A DNA stretch of 64,000 nt from Streptosporangium sp. NBC_01756 (lineage in GTDB: Bacteria > Actinomycetota > Actinomycetes > Streptosporangiales > Streptosporangiaceae), in NCBI RefSeq assembly GCF_035917975.1, contig NZ_CP109130.1, positions 2,232,001 through 2,296,000 of the forward strand, read 5' to 3'. The notes beneath the pieces were generated by a model. That model saw only the letters and a list, made by a program, of their open reading frames with translations, was not told where the DNA came from and made no database searches. The position numbers and the translations under genes are program-made. Shown in pieces: positions 26,663 to 34,590 of the stretch. Position 1 is the stretch's first letter. Every line of letters begins with the position of its first letter.

Positions 26663-27409
26663 ATGAGCAGTACGCCCCGCTACCGCGCCATCGCCGACGA
26701 CCTGGCCCACAAGATCAAGTCGGGCCGCTACCGCGCGGGCGAGGCGCTGCCCGCGCAGCGTGAGCTCAGCGCCTTCTACGGCGTGACGATGATGACGCTG
26801 CGGCAGGCGTTGCAGGTCCTCAGCGGCGAGGGTCTGATCGTCCAGCGGGCCGGCCGCGGCACTTATGTGACGCCGGCCAGTGCGGAGTACCCCCTCGACA
26901 CGCTGCGCAGTCTCGGCGACGACCTGCGCAGGCAGGGTTACCCCCTGCGGACCGAGGTGCTGTCGGCCGCGATCCGGCAGGCCCCGCGCTCGCTCACCCG
27001 GCTGCTGGGCGACGCGCCGGCCGGCCGCCGGGCCCTCCGGCTGGCACGCGTACGGCATCTGCTGGGCCGGCCCGCCGTCCACCAGATCTCCTGGATCGTC
27101 GAACCGTACGCGTCGGCGATCAAGGGGATCGATTTCACCGAGACCCCGCTGTACACCGCGCTCACCGACGTCGGCGCGCGAGTGCACCGGGCGACCGAAC
27201 GGGTCAGGCCGGCCCTGCTCACCACCCTGGTCGCGGCGCGGCTGCAGCACCCGGCGGGCAGCCCGGTCTTCGTCAGCGAACGGGCGACCTATGACGACCA
27301 GGGCGCCCTGGTCGTCATGGACCACGCCACGATCCTCGGCGAGTGGATGGAGATCAGGGCCGAGCGCAAGGCCACGGACCTGTCGCTGCACTGGGTCTCC
27401 CAGCGCTGA
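26663..27409 (+). CDS. GntR-family regulator, HutC subfamily (UTRA domain)
   Basis: The 248-residue protein has a GntR winged helix (YRAIADDLAHKIKSGRYRAG, then LPAQRELSAFYGVTMMTLRQ and GRGTYV) and a UTRA effector domain with LRLARVRHLLGRPAVHQISW. GGGAG precedes the ATG. The palindrome ACTGTTCTAGAACAGT before trpB is of the HutC operator class, so it probably represses its own operon until an effector binds. The effector is unknown; it need not be tryptophan. Confidence 0.9.
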   Translation: MSSTPRYRAIADDLAHKIKSGRYRAGEALPAQRELSAFYGVTMMTLRQALQVLSGEGLIVQRAGRGTYVTPASAEYPLDTLRSLGDDLRRQGYPLRTEVLSAAIRQAPRSLTRLLGDAPAGRRALRLARVRHLLGRPAVHQISWIVEPYASAIKGIDFTETPLYTALTDVGARVHRATERVRPALLTTLVAARLQHPAGSPVFVSERATYDDQGALVVMDHATILGEWMEIRAERKATDLSLHWVSQR

Positions 27410-27535
27410 CCGTTCGCGGTCTGAGGAGAAGATCCAGACGGCGGCCCCCGGGCGGGCATCCCGCGGAGTGGCCTCCGAGGACCCGCCCGAAGTGGACCTT
27501 CCGACATGTCCACCATCAGCCCTAGGGTCACTTCC

Positions 27536-28120
27536 ATGACCGCGAACATGCCCGATCCCGTCACCCTCGAAGGCGATGCCGTACGGCTTGAGCCGCTGAC
27601 CCTCGCCCATATTCCCGACCTGTTCCTGGCCGGCGGTGCCGACGAGGAGGTGTGGCGCTGGCTGCCGACCGCCGCGCCGCGGAGCGAGGACGAGCTGGCG
27701 GCGACGGCGGAGCGGCTGATCGGCGACCCGGAGCATGTGCCGTTCGCGGTGATCCTCAGGGAGACCGGCCGCGCGGTCGGCTGGACCACCTACATCGCCA
27801 CGCCGGGATACGCCGACAGCATCGAGATCGGCTGGACCTGGTACGGCAGGGCCGTGTGGCGCTCGGCCGTGAACACCACCTGCAAGATCCTGCTGATCGA
27901 CCACGCCTTCGACAAGCTCGGCGTGAACCGGGTCCAGCTCAAGACCGACAACCTCAACACCCGCTCGCAGGCCGCGATCCGGCGCATCGGCGGCGTCCCC
28001 GAAGGCGTCCTGCGCCGCCAGCGCCGGCGCCCGGACGGCACCTGGCGCGACACCGCCTACTTCAGCATCCTCGACGACGAGTGGCCCGCCCACCGCGCCC
28101 GCCTCACCGGGTCCGCCTGA
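27536..28120 (+). CDS. GNAT acetyltransferase, RimJ/RimL type
   Basis: This protein of about 194 residues has the GNAT fold: VRLEPLTLAHIPDLFLAG, an acetyl-CoA-binding region around YGRAVWRSAVNTTCKILLIDHAF, and a NTRSQAAIRRIGGVPEGVLR motif typical of the RimJ/RimL-like group. These enzymes acetylate protein N-termini, amino acids or antibiotics. I used the ATG for MTANMPDP; one ten codons upstream is also in frame. It ends at a hairpin shared with the convergent TetR gene. Confidence 0.85.
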   Translation: MTANMPDPVTLEGDAVRLEPLTLAHIPDLFLAGGADEEVWRWLPTAAPRSEDELAATAERLIGDPEHVPFAVILRETGRAVGWTTYIATPGYADSIEIGWTWYGRAVWRSAVNTTCKILLIDHAFDKLGVNRVQLKTDNLNTRSQAAIRRIGGVPEGVLRRQRRRPDGTWRDTAYFSILDDEWPAHRARLTGSA

Positions 28121-28225
28121 CCCGATCCGCGACCACCGCAGAACCGGGGCCGCGGGTGAGTTCCCCCCCCCGTGGCGCCCAACGGTTTTCCGCATCGGGG
28201 TGATGTGCGTCACAGACGGTTCCGG

Positions 28226-28260
28226 CCTGCACCCCGGAAAGGGACTCCCCGGGGTGCAGG
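28226..28260. terminator. Bidirectional hairpin between convergent genes
   Basis: CCTGCACCCCGG and its exact complement form a 12-bp stem around an 11-nt loop. It separates the ends of the GNAT and TetR genes. No T-tract is present. Confidence 0.6.
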
Positions 28261-28261
28261 T

Positions 28262-28924
28262 TCAGGGCGTGCCCAGCATGCCTCTCAGCAGTTCCTCGAC
28301 CCCGCGTCTCAGGTCGTCCGGGGTCGGCTCCGTGCCGGCCCCGGCGATGGCATCGAACATCACGCCCTCGCCGAAGGCGACCAGCTGGCGGCCGTGCCGT
28401 ACCGGGTCGGCGGACCCGGCCGCGGCGAGGAGCTCGACCGCGAGCGTGCGGAAACGTTCTCCCGCCTCGTCGTAGATCTTGCGCAGCTCGGGACGGCGGG
28501 TGGCCTCCAGGGCCAGCTCGTAGCGGGCGACCGTCCGGCGGCGGTCGACGGTGAGCTGCACCCACAGCATCCGGGCGGTCATCTCGGCGAGAGTCCCGAG
28601 CGCGACCTGCTCCGTGAACCCCGCTCCAGGCACGACCTGCTCCCCGAGCCCTGCTCCGGTCGCGACCTGCTCCTCGAGTCCTGCTCCGGTCGCGACCCGT
28701 CCGCCGGCCCCGGTGAGCGGTTCGAAGACGGCGATCTCCAGCTCGGTGAGCCGTTCGAGGGCCAGCTTCAGCAGCGCCAGACGAGTGCGGGCCAGGTTGG
28801 ACGCGGAACCCGGTGGCAGCCCGGCCGCCTCGTCCACCGCCCGGTGGGTCAGGCCGCGCATGCCCCGCTCGGCCAGCAGGGTGACGGCGGCCTCGGCGAC
28901 GACTTCGGCACGTGGGGACTTCAC
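28262..28924 (-). CDS. TetR-family regulator with an in-frame 10-residue repeat
   Basis: The 220-residue protein has a TetR helix-turn-helix (GLTHRAVDEAAGLPPGSASN) and a TetR C-terminal domain. Between them, residues 78-107 are three copies of a ten-residue unit (VATGAGLEEQ, VATGAGLGEQ, VVPGAGFTEQ), which I do not expect in this family. The GTG start lies next to three ACTAC dyads shared with the divergent FAD monooxygenase, so it should repress that gene and itself. Confidence 0.87.
   Translation of the reverse strand: MKSPRAEVVAEAAVTLLAERGMRGLTHRAVDEAAGLPPGSASNLARTRLALLKLALERLTELEIAVFEPLTGAGGRVATGAGLEEQVATGAGLGEQVVPGAGFTEQVALGTLAEMTARMLWVQLTVDRRRTVARYELALEATRRPELRKIYDEAGERFRTLAVELLAAAGSADPVRHGRQLVAFGEGVMFDAIAGAGTEPTPDDLRRGVEELLRGMLGTP
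28604..28693 (-). repeat. Three 30-bp tandem units inside the TetR gene
   Basis: The units encode VATGAGLEEQ, VATGAGLGEQ and VVPGAGFTEQ in frame, with the two later units (plus strand) differing at only a few bases. Confidence 0.85.
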
Positions 28925-28932
28925 CCATAGAT

Positions 28933-28984
28933 ACTACATTTGTAGTTAAACTACGGGCGTAGTAACGTCCACTACATCCGTAGT
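28933..28984. promoter_or_regulatory. Three ACTAC...GTAGT operators in a divergent promoter
   Basis: ACTACATTTGTAGT (28933-28946), ACTACGGGCGTAGT (28950-28963) and ACTACATCCGTAGT (28971-28984) have centres 17 and 21 bp apart. They fill the gap between the TetR gene and the FAD monooxygenase gene and are almost certainly the TetR sites. Confidence 0.85.
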
Positions 28985-28997
28985 GAGGGAGAAGGTC

Positions 28998-30386
28998 ATG
29001 GCGCGCGCAGTGGTCATCGGGGCGGGGATCGGCGGGCTGACGGCGGCGGTGGCGCTGCAGCGGCGCGGCTGGGAGGTGACGGTGTTCGAGCGGGCGCCGT
29101 CCCTGGAGCCGGTCGGGTCCGGACTGGCCGTCGCCGCCAACGCGCTCAGAGCCCTGGACACGATCGGCGCAGGCGACGAAATCCGCAGGCTGTCGGCGGT
29201 CCAGGGTGAGGCCGGCGTGCGGCGCGCGGACGGCAGATGGCTGATGAGGACCACCGAGGAGGCCACCTCCGCCGAGTACGGCGACTCCGTGGTACTGCTG
29301 CGTCGCACGGAGCTGGTCGACGCGCTGTGCGCGCGGCTCGCCCCCGGAACGGTCCGGCTGAACACCACCGTGGCGAAGGTGGACCCGGACAGTGGCCGGG
29401 TGACCGTCCGGACCGCGAGCCCGTGGCCCGATCCGGCGGACGGCCCGGGAACGGGGTTGGAGCCGGACGCCGGGGCGGCCCCGGCAGGCGACCGGGGAAC
29501 CGGCTCCGGAGCGGCCCCGATGGCCGGCCGAGAAACAGGCTCCGAGACGGTTCCGACGGCCGACCGGGAAACAGGCTCCGGGGCGGCCCCGGCAGACGGC
29601 CCGAAGGCCGTGGGAGTGAGTGAGGTGACGGCCGACCTGGTGGTGGCCGCCGACGGCATCCACTCCCCCACCAGGTCCGCGCTGTTCCCCGGACACCCCG
29701 GGCCGCGCTATTCCGGGGTGACGAGCTGGCGGCTGCTCATCCCCGGCGGTGGCCGTCCCGGCCAGACCTTCGAGAGCTGGGGCGACGGCAAGGTCTTCGG
29801 AGTCATGCCGCTGGCGGGCGGCATGGCCTACTGCTACGCCACCGACACCGTCCCGGCGGGCGGGGGCGGCGGCGGGGACCAGCGGGCCGAGCTGCTCCGC
29901 CTGTTCGGAAAGTGGCACGACCCGATCCCGGCGCTGCTCGCCGAGGTCACGCCGGAGAACGTGCTCAGAAACGACGTCCACTACCTCGCGACCCCGCCGC
30001 CCGCCATGCACCGGGGCAGAGTCGCGCTACTGGGCGACGCGGCCCACGCCATGACGCCCAACCTGGGGCAGGGCGCCTGCCAGGCGATCGAGGACGCGGT
30101 GGTGCTGGCCCACATCGTGGGAGACGGTGAGGCGGCGGGCACCGTGGACGGCCTGAACCTGGATAGCTACACCGCCGCCCGGCTGGAGCGGACCGCGAAG
30201 ATCGTGGCCCGGTCCGCGGGGATCTGCCGGGCCACCCGGATCCGCAACCCGCTGGCCGTACGGCTGCGCGACGCGATGATGGCGCTCACCTGGCGGCTGG
30301 CGCCGGCACGGCTGAACGGCGCGATGGACGAGGTGCTCGGCTGGGCGCCGCCTACACCGACCGCGACGACTGCGACGCCGGAGTGA
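28998..30386 (+). CDS. FAD-dependent aromatic monooxygenase with a repeat insertion
   Basis: This is a 462-residue group A flavin monooxygenase. It has the Rossmann GxGxxG in VIGAGIGGLTAAVAL, the DG motif in LVVAADGIHSPTRSAL, and the GD motif in GRVALLGDAAHAMTPNLGQG. It would hydroxylate an aromatic or polyketide-like substrate with NAD(P)H and O2. Residues about 146-203 are a Gly/Ala/Pro-rich repeat between strands of the FAD domain. GGAGAAGG precedes the ATG. Its last 35 bp overlap the convergent transporter gene. Confidence 0.9.
   Translation: MARAVVIGAGIGGLTAAVALQRRGWEVTVFERAPSLEPVGSGLAVAANALRALDTIGAGDEIRRLSAVQGEAGVRRADGRWLMRTTEEATSAEYGDSVVLLRRTELVDALCARLAPGTVRLNTTVAKVDPDSGRVTVRTASPWPDPADGPGTGLEPDAGAAPAGDRGTGSGAAPMAGRETGSETVPTADRETGSGAAPADGPKAVGVSEVTADLVVAADGIHSPTRSALFPGHPGPRYSGVTSWRLLIPGGGRPGQTFESWGDGKVFGVMPLAGGMAYCYATDTVPAGGGGGGDQRAELLRLFGKWHDPIPALLAEVTPENVLRNDVHYLATPPPAMHRGRVALLGDAAHAMTPNLGQGACQAIEDAVVLAHIVGDGEAAGTVDGLNLDSYTAARLERTAKIVARSAGICRATRIRNPLAVRLRDAMMALTWRLAPARLNGAMDEVLGWAPPTPTATTATPE
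29433..29606 (+). repeat. In-frame minisatellite in the monooxygenase gene
   Basis: Imperfect ~36-bp units encode GDRGTGSGAAPMA, GRETGSETVPTA and DRETGSGAAPAD in tandem, preceded by a further degenerate unit. Confidence 0.75.
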
Positions 30387-31260
30387 CCGGCGGGATCTCG
30401 GGGACGGGGGTGCGGCCGTGGTCCGGGGAGAGCCGGCCCAGGGTGACGGTCCCCCAGATGAGCAGGGCGGCTGCGAAGATCGCCGGGATCACGTCTGCCA
30501 ACCTGGTGGGCATCGCCTCGTCGAGCAGCAGCACTCCGGCGAGGATCGAGGTGGCCGGGTCCACCACCTGCACCGCCGCGTAGGCGATGCCGAAGTAGCC
30601 GACCTCGTAGGATTTCTGCAGCAGCACCACCGCGCAGATCAGCAGCACCGGGATGGCCAGCGTGAACCAGCTCAGCAGCCTGCTTAAATCACCCTGAAGT
30701 CCGCCGCCCACCACGCGGACGAAGGTGGACACGCTGGCCGTCACCGCGCCCGCGCCGACCGACAGCAGCAGCGCCTTGGCCGGTCCCCCCACCTTCCGCG
30801 CGGCCAGATGGGCCACCAGCACGACCAGTCCGACGCAGCCGAGGAAGCCGAACGCCTCCTGGCCGGTCATGTGCGGTGTCACGTTGTGCGTGGGGACGAG
30901 CAGCATCAGGCCGAGCAGTCCGATGGCCACCGCGATCGACCCGAGGATCTCCGCCCGGTGCGGCCGCCTGCCGTGCAGCATCGCGGCGAGCGGCACGGCG
31001 AACACCAGCGTCGCCACGCTGATCGGTTGTATCGCCACCAGCGGCGCGAAGCTCAGCGCCACGGCGTGCATGGACGCCCCGGCGAATCCGATCACGCCGC
31101 CCAGCCACCAGCGGGGTCGCTTCATCAACTTGAGCGAGGCACCCGCGGACACCGCCTCGAACTGCTGGAGCGCGGCGCCCAGCGCGTAGCCCAGCGCGCC
31201 GACCAGGGCGATGGACATCCCGACCCACATCATCGCCGCCCATGGGGGGCGCGCAGGCAT
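30352..31260 (-). CDS. DMT-superfamily membrane protein
   Basis: About 302 residues with nine or ten hydrophobic segments and EamA/NIPA-like features, such as LGYALGAALQQFEA in TM1, PLVAIQPISVATLVFAVPLAAML, and VVDPATSILAGVLLLDEAMP near the C-terminus. Such proteins carry metabolites or magnesium-like ions; the substrate is unknown. The ATG at 31260 is a choice; the frame extends to a TTG at 31293. The 3' end overlaps the FAD monooxygenase gene on the other strand by 35 bp. Confidence 0.82.
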   Translation of the reverse strand: MPARPPWAAMMWVGMSIALVGALGYALGAALQQFEAVSAGASLKLMKRPRWWLGGVIGFAGASMHAVALSFAPLVAIQPISVATLVFAVPLAAMLHGRRPHRAEILGSIAVAIGLLGLMLLVPTHNVTPHMTGQEAFGFLGCVGLVVLVAHLAARKVGGPAKALLLSVGAGAVTASVSTFVRVVGGGLQGDLSRLLSWFTLAIPVLLICAVVLLQKSYEVGYFGIAYAAVQVVDPATSILAGVLLLDEAMPTRLADVIPAIFAAALLIWGTVTLGRLSPDHGRTPVPEIPPVTPASQSSRSV

Positions 31261-31437
31261 GGGTAAAGAAACGACAGTTGGGTCATCCCGCAAGCTTAGA
31301 GTGCCCGGCGAGTGGGTAACGGGCGGTCCAAGCCGGAGCCGGCAGCCCCCAGGGGAATGAACCTCCTCCCGGCCGCCTCTGTGGCCGGCCGGGGTGAAGG
31401 GTTTTCCCGCACCGCGGCGAAGGGCCGCGTGCGGTGT

Positions 31438-31800
31438 CTAATCCCTGGTCGGGCAGACGCAGAACAGGTGACCCTCGGGGTCGGCGAGCACCACCCAGCC
31501 GCCCTCGCCGGGCTGGAAGTCGGGCTTGGTGGCTCCGAGCTTCAGGTACTCCTGGACCGCGGCCTCCACGTCGGGGACGCGGGTGTCCAGGTGGAACTGC
31601 TTGCCGGCCCCCGGCCAGGCGGCCGGCTTGCGGTCGAGGTTCTGCTGGAAGTAGATGGTCATGGTGCCGTCGCCGATGCCGGCGTAGGTGTCCTCGGCGT
31701 ACTGGACCTCGTAACCGAAGACGGCGGCGTAGAACTCCGCGAGCTTCTTCGGCTCGGCGCAGTCGATGTTGATGGCGAGAAACTTCGCGGTCGTGGTCAT
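31438..31800 (-). CDS. VOC-family (glyoxalase/bleomycin-resistance fold) protein
   Basis: The 120-residue protein is a single vicinal-oxygen-chelate domain: FLAINIDCAEPKKLAEFYAAVFGYEV at the start (shown here only as family type), FHLDTRVPDVEAAV in the middle and WVVLADPEGHLFCVCP at the end. The H/E metal positions may be conserved (His in FHLD, Glu in DPEGH). AAGGATG precedes the ATG. No substrate can be assigned from context. Confidence 0.88.
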   Translation of the reverse strand: MTTTAKFLAINIDCAEPKKLAEFYAAVFGYEVQYAEDTYAGIGDGTMTIYFQQNLDRKPAAWPGAGKQFHLDTRVPDVEAAVQEYLKLGATKPDFQPGEGGWVVLADPEGHLFCVCPTRD

Positions 31801-32025
31801 GAATCTCATCCTTCCGCCCATACCTGTCAGGTGACGTCAGGTATATCGACGGAGTCGGATTCCGGACGGGCCGAAGCCTCGACGAGGCCCCGCCGCGCCG
31901 GCCTCCAGGACAGCAACCGGCCGCCTGCCAGATCGGCGGCCGACTCGCCCGCCGGTCACGGTGACGAGGGACGCCCGGACGATAACCGTTGGCCGAGGTG
32001 CCGGTCGCCAGGCTAGGGTCGGCCC

Positions 32026-32064
32026 GTGACGACACTCATCATCTCCCCGCCGACCGCCCGCTAG
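32026..32064 (+). CDS. 12-codon leader peptide MTTLIISPPTAR
   Basis: GTG ACG ACA starts 6 bp after TAGGGT, which fits a -10 box, so the transcript may be leaderless and begin at this codon. The ORF encodes MTTLIISPPTAR and its TAG stop lies at the centre of a perfect 22-bp palindrome. This arrangement is like ribosome-controlled attenuators. The I-I-S-P-P segment is a possible stalling point. No homologue is known to me. Confidence 0.55.
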   Translation: MTTLIISPPTAR

Positions 32065-32107
32065 CGGGCGGTCCTCTCTCCTGACAGACCGGATCGAGCG
32101 ATCCGGT
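32052..32107 (+). promoter_or_regulatory. Two-hairpin attenuator before the EamA transporter
   Basis: Hairpin 1 is a perfect palindrome with arms GACCGCCCGCT (32052-32073), followed by CTCTCTCCTG. Hairpin 2 (32088-32107) has arms ACCGGATC/GATCCGGT around GAGC. Together with the leader ORF this could couple translation of the peptide to read-through into the transporter gene. Confidence 0.6.
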
Positions 32108-32168
32108 GGGTGGCTGCCGCCCGCATACGTGCGGACTGACGACAACCACTTCATCTGGAGAGACATCC

Positions 32169-33386
32169 ATGACGCACGTCTCCGTACGGCGGGGCCTGCT
32201 GTACGTGTCGATCGCGGCGACCGCCTGGGGCACCGGGGGCGCCGCCGGGGCACTGCTCCACCGGGCGGGCGCCCTCGGCCCCGTCCCGGTCTCGTTCTGG
32301 CGGTTCGCCGCCGGCGCGGTGCTGCTCCTGCTGGCGTCCCGCCTCCTCGGCCTCGGCCGCGCCACCGATCGCGGACGCACCGGCCCCGGACGCTCCGCCG
32401 GCCTCGGACGGATCAGTCTCAAACGGCCCGCCGGCCTCTGGCGGATCGTGGTCACTGGTGTGGCGATGGCCGTCTACCAGACGGCCTACTTCTCGTCGAT
32501 CGCCGAATCCGGCCTGGCCGTGGCGACCGTGATCACGATAGGCGCGACCCCGGTCTTCGTGGCCGCCGGTGCGCGTCTGCTGCTGGGTGAACGGCCCGGC
32601 GCGACCGGACTGGGCGCGGTGGCGCTCGCCCTGACCGGTCTGGCCATGCTGACCCTCGACGGCGGATCGGCCACCTTCTCGGTGGCCGGCATCGGCTGGG
32701 CGCTGCTCTCGGCGGCCGGCTACGCGGGGGTGACCCTGCTCAACCGGGCCCGTCCCGGCGAGCCGTACGCCACGGCCATGGGCGGATTCGTCGTCGGCGG
32801 GCTCTGCCTGCTGCCCGTCGCGCTGGCCCAGGGCCTGTTGCCGCAGGGCGACCCGCTCGCGTCCTGGTCGGCCATCCTCTATCTCGGCGCGGTCCCGACG
32901 GCTCTGGCCTACGGCCTCTTCTTCACCGGCCTGGCCGCGGTACGGGCCACCACGGCGTCGGTGATCTCCCTGGTCGAACCGGTCGGCGCGGCGGCCATCG
33001 GGGTGCTCCTCCTCGGTGAGCGGCTCACCCCGCAGGCCGTCGCGGGCGCGGTCCTGCTGCTTGCCGCCGTGGGCCTGCTGGCCCTCGGCGAGAGACGCGG
33101 AACCGTGGAACCGGTCGCATCGGCCTCCGGCCGGGCGGTCGTGGCAGAGATTCCGTACGGCGGGGCGGCGGGGAGCGAGACGGTCACGGTCGGGGCCCTG
33201 ACTCCGATCTCCGACGAGAAACCGGAGGCGTACCGGAAGGCATACCAGAAGGGTTACGACGAGGCCGGTCGGGACTGCGGCAAGGGAGAGGGTTTCTCCT
33301 ACGGTCAGTCGGCGGACTGGGACAGAAAGGGCTGGGTGGACGGATACAACGCCGGTCACGCCCGGTTCTGCGAGCAGGACCGCTGA
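32169..33386 (+). CDS. EamA/DMT transporter with a soluble C-terminal tail
   Basis: This 405-residue protein has ten predicted membrane segments of two EamA repeats (LLYVSIAATAWGTGGAAGAL; ATVITIGATPVFVAAGARLL; TTASVISLVEPVGAAAIGVL). After the last segment it continues for about 85 residues, ending in a Tyr/Gly/Cys-rich stretch (YRKAYQKGYDEAG, then GWVDGYNAGHARFC) that I do not know from EamA proteins. It is probably an exporter of a small metabolite. The leader ORF and two hairpins upstream suggest control by attenuation. Confidence 0.87.
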   Translation: MTHVSVRRGLLYVSIAATAWGTGGAAGALLHRAGALGPVPVSFWRFAAGAVLLLLASRLLGLGRATDRGRTGPGRSAGLGRISLKRPAGLWRIVVTGVAMAVYQTAYFSSIAESGLAVATVITIGATPVFVAAGARLLLGERPGATGLGAVALALTGLAMLTLDGGSATFSVAGIGWALLSAAGYAGVTLLNRARPGEPYATAMGGFVVGGLCLLPVALAQGLLPQGDPLASWSAILYLGAVPTALAYGLFFTGLAAVRATTASVISLVEPVGAAAIGVLLLGERLTPQAVAGAVLLLAAVGLLALGERRGTVEPVASASGRAVVAEIPYGGAAGSETVTVGALTPISDEKPEAYRKAYQKGYDEAGRDCGKGEGFSYGQSADWDRKGWVDGYNAGHARFCEQDR

Positions 33387-33414
33387 ATCCCGACTGACCC
33401 GGAAAAGGCCGGAG

Positions 33415-33444
33415 GCAGGCCCGGGGTTCCGACCCCGGGCCTGC
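33415..33444. terminator. Bidirectional terminator, 13-bp stem
   Basis: GCAGGCCCGGGGT and its exact complement close the loop TCCG between the convergent transporter and aldolase genes. Confidence 0.75.
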
Positions 33445-33464
33445 GGCGGGAAAGGGAGAGGTAT

Positions 33465-34256
33465 TCAGCCGAACATGTCGGGCTCGACGGCGGTGATCTG
33501 GTCGTAGAGGGGCTGGAAGTTGATCCAGCCGACCAGGTCGTTGCCGATCTGGCCGTGGGTGAGCTTGGCGTTCTCGTGCTCGATCGGCACCGTCGGCCCG
33601 GCGGCCTTGGCCAGGAGCTGGGCCTGGCACGAACGCTCCATCGTGATGAACCACCAGGCGGCGGCGTCCACGCTGTCGCCCACCGTCAGCAGGCCGTGAT
33701 TGCGCAGGATGACCGCCTTGTGTGAGCCGAGGGCCGTGGCGATGCGACGGCCCTCCTCGGTCTCCACGACCACACCGGTGTAGTCGTCGAACAGGCCGTG
33801 GTCCTCGTAGAAGGCGCAGGCGTCCTGGGTCAGCGGCTCCAGGAGCGTACCCAGCGACGACAGGGCCTTGCCGTGTACCGAGTGGCTGTGCGCGGCGGCG
33901 ACCGCGTCCGGCCTGGCCTGGTGGACCATCGCGTGGATCGCGAACGCGGCCTGGTTGACGTGGTGGCGCCCCTCGACGACCTGCCCCTGGTGGTTGACGA
34001 GGATGAGGTCGCTGACCCGGATCTGCTTGAACGACATGCCGAACGGGTTCACCCAGAAGTGGTCGGTGTGCTCGGGGTCGCGGGCGGTGATGTGCCCGGC
34101 CACGCCCTCCTCGAAGCCGAACCGGCCGAACAGCCGCAGCGCGGCCACCAGCCGTTCCTGGCGGTGGCGGCGTTCGTCGGCCACGTCGTCGAACTTCTGC
34201 GGCAGCCGGAAGACGAGCTGGTCGGTGGGGATCGGCTGCAGGTCGGACAGGCTCAT
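33465..34256 (-). CDS. Class II aldolase/adducin-family protein
   Basis: The 263-residue protein has the fold's N-terminal segment (GFEEGVAGHITARDP), the active-site FWVNPFGMSFKQI, and the metal ligands in AAAHSHSVHGKALSS and AVILRNHGLLTVG. It belongs to the group of zinc-dependent lyases or epimerases; the substrate is unclear. I used the ATG at 34254-34256, preceded by TGGAGGCACG. It diverges from secA2 across a 335-bp region that contains a 40-bp perfect palindrome. Confidence 0.88.
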   Translation of the reverse strand: MSLSDLQPIPTDQLVFRLPQKFDDVADERRHRQERLVAALRLFGRFGFEEGVAGHITARDPEHTDHFWVNPFGMSFKQIRVSDLILVNHQGQVVEGRHHVNQAAFAIHAMVHQARPDAVAAAHSHSVHGKALSSLGTLLEPLTQDACAFYEDHGLFDDYTGVVVETEEGRRIATALGSHKAVILRNHGLLTVGDSVDAAAWWFITMERSCQAQLLAKAAGPTVPIEHENAKLTHGQIGNDLVGWINFQPLYDQITAVEPDMFG

Positions 34257-34590
34257 CGTGCCTCCAGGGCGGAAGGGTCGAGGGCGGCGGGTGTCCGGCA
34301 CGTCCATCTACCACCAGAATATCGTTCGGCGGGGCCGGAGGGTTTCTTCCGGAGGACTTCGGATCGTCCCCACGGCGGCTCCCGCAGCCGCTCCCGGCCC
34401 GCGTCCGGCCCGCTCCCGGCGCCGGGAGCGGGCCGGACGCGGCCGACCGCGGGCGGACGCGGCCGGTGGAGCGGTGCCGGACCGTCTGGGGCGCGGTTGC
34501 CCGGCGGTCCCCCGGGGCGGATGATCTATCCGGTCGGTACCGTGATGTGACAGCGGGAACGTGTTCCCGAGAACGGGCGTTGGAGGAAAC
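34257..34590. other. Divergent intergenic region between aldolase and secA2
   Basis: No gene is seen here. It contains very GC-rich sequence with a 40-bp perfect palindrome and, just before secA2, a less GC-rich piece with GATCTATCC-like promoter sequence and the repeated GTTCCCG/GAACGTG words. Confidence 0.5.
34401..34440. repeat. Perfect 40-bp palindrome between divergent genes
   Basis: The 20-base left arm GCGTCCGGCCCGCTCCCGGC is followed directly by its reverse complement with no spacer. It is not at the 3' end of either neighbour, so it is not an ordinary terminator. Confidence 0.85.
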
